A stretch of 44,913 nt of DNA, taken from the NCBI GenBank assembly GCA_947453295.1, contig CANGGD010000006.1, forward strand, positions 1 through 44,913. The letters are read 5' to 3'. A program made the position numbers and the translations under genes. Within the stretch, counting starts at the first letter, position 1, and every line of letters starts with the position of its first letter. Positions 44,101-44,913 of the stretch are shown here, one piece after another. This stretch comes from Chitinophagaceae bacterium (GTDB lineage: Bacteria; Bacteroidota; Bacteroidia; Chitinophagales; Chitinophagaceae). The notes under the pieces were generated by a model, which saw only the letters and a list, made by a program, of their open reading frames with translations, was not told the origin of the DNA and did not search any database.

Positions 44101-44913
44101 TTGAAAAGAGATATTAAACCTCATTTGGCACTTATTGGAACCAATGTTTTTTTCGCAATAAACTTTACAGCGGTTAAATATTTAATCAATGGCCATTTTA
44201 TTCTTCCATTTGGTTTAAACTTTATTAGAATGTTGATTACCGCCATATTATTATGGTTTTTTTATTTATTTCAAAAGAAAAAAGAACCAATCCAAAAAAT
44301 TCATTACAAACGGTTTTTTATTTGCGCGTTGCTAGGAATTGTGATTAATCAATTGTTGTTCATAAAGGGCTTGTCGCTAACGTATTCTATTCATGCAAGT
44401 TTACTGATGCTTACTACTCCTATTTTCATTACCATAATTGCAGCTTGGATATTAAAAGAGAATTTGAGTTTTAATAAAATATTGGGATTAACATTAGGTG
44501 TAACAGGAGCGGTAATTTTAATGCTCCACAAAAAAAATTCAGGCTCAGGCTCGAATGTATTATGGGGAGACATTTTTGTGATATTAAATGCAATTTCTTA
44601 TTCTTATTATTTTGTGTTAGTAAAGCCACTCATGAAAAGATATCATCCCATAACAGTAATGCGAATTTTGTTTACCATGGGCGTTTTTATTGCACTTCCA
44701 TTTTGCTGGTCCGAATTTACTGCAACTCCATGGCCTCAATATCATTCTACACAGTTTGGTGTTTTGTTTTTAATCATTTTTTGCGGAACTTTTTTGGCGT
44801 ATACTTTTAATGTATATGGCATCAAGCATTTGGGCGCATCGGTATCTGGGGCATACATTTATTCTCAACCCATATTTGCAAGTATTATAGCCATTGTAAT
44901 GTTAGGCGAAGTA
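44101..44913 (+). CDS. EamA/DMT-family transporter, 3' end missing
   Basis: The frame runs from a TTG at 44101 to the last base of the window (271 codons) without a stop. It begins MKRDIKPHLALIGTNVFFAINF after TTG-to-Met and has about eight hydrophobic helices with the EamA patterns LTYSIHASLLMLTTPIF and GASVSGAYIYSQPIFA. The upstream frame is closed by TAA at 44044, and no ATG occurs in the first helix, so TTG is the only sensible start. Inner-membrane exporter or importer of small metabolites, substrate unknown. Confidence 0.88.
   Translation, partial: MKRDIKPHLALIGTNVFFAINFTAVKYLINGHFILPFGLNFIRMLITAILLWFFYLFQKKKEPIQKIHYKRFFICALLGIVINQLLFIKGLSLTYSIHASLLMLTTPIFITIIAAWILKENLSFNKILGLTLGVTGAVILMLHKKNSGSGSNVLWGDIFVILNAISYSYYFVLVKPLMKRYHPITVMRILFTMGVFIALPFCWSEFTATPWPQYHSTQFGVLFLIIFCGTFLAYTFNVYGIKHLGASVSGAYIYSQPIFASIIAIVMLGEV

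Overview
The window is an AT-rich (roughly one-third G+C by eye) stretch of chromosome from a Bacteroidota bacterium, most likely in or near the Chitinophagales. This rests on gene content: an Alternative Complex III (ActA-F) operon running straight into an aa3-type oxidase operon, type IX secretion C-terminal sorting domains, a fused E1 alpha/beta 2-oxoacid dehydrogenase, futalosine-pathway mqnC, a paired M16 peptidase operon, DUF6787, DUF5522 and a Bacteroidota-type TAnnTTTG promoter. Shine-Dalgarno sequences are mostly absent, and several starts are TTG or GTG.

Layout. 1-3615: 3' part of a SWIM/SNF2 helicase. 3625-5266 (minus): DUF1003 membrane protein, a small lipoprotein and a DXD glycosyltransferase. 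5346-6200: secreted barrel-like protein. 6214-7344 (minus): mqnC. 7496-10018: an active/inactive pair of M16 peptidases. 10019-12333 is the most accessory-looking part: one outer-membrane barrel gene bracketed by two copies of a palindrome, then a higBA toxin-antitoxin pair and a gene-free stretch with a stem-loop. 12334-14343: fused E1. 14416-17451: 1011-residue secreted repeat protein. 17495-19521 (minus): two unusual fusion genes (secreted domain + MsrB; membrane domain + PurN).

19750-35739 is the respiratory core. ActA-F takes electrons from menaquinol and passes them through c-type haems to the oxidase subunits CoxB, CoxA, two CoxC-type subunits III and a subunit IV. CtaB (haem O synthesis), a SCO copper chaperone and a DUF420 protein assemble the oxidase. 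A strong terminator separates subunit IV from SCO. mqnC, elsewhere in the window, belongs to menaquinone synthesis and so supplies the quinone for this chain. 

35772-44913 is housekeeping: an outer-membrane barrel, then a minus-strand set (S1-like protein, ATL, DUF5522, trmB), korB without korA, asd, a lamin-tail/gliding-type secreted protein, a PfkB kinase with a small membrane protein, and the 5' part of an EamA transporter cut by the window end.

I see no complete new defence or mobile system. The observations most worth a second look are the family of TTTAAA-centred intergenic palindromes, the two neighbouring gene fusions, the exact 426-bp higher-order repeat in the secreted protein, and the terminator that overlaps the apparent start of SCO. 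No tRNA, rRNA, CRISPR array, insertion sequence or replication origin was recognised.
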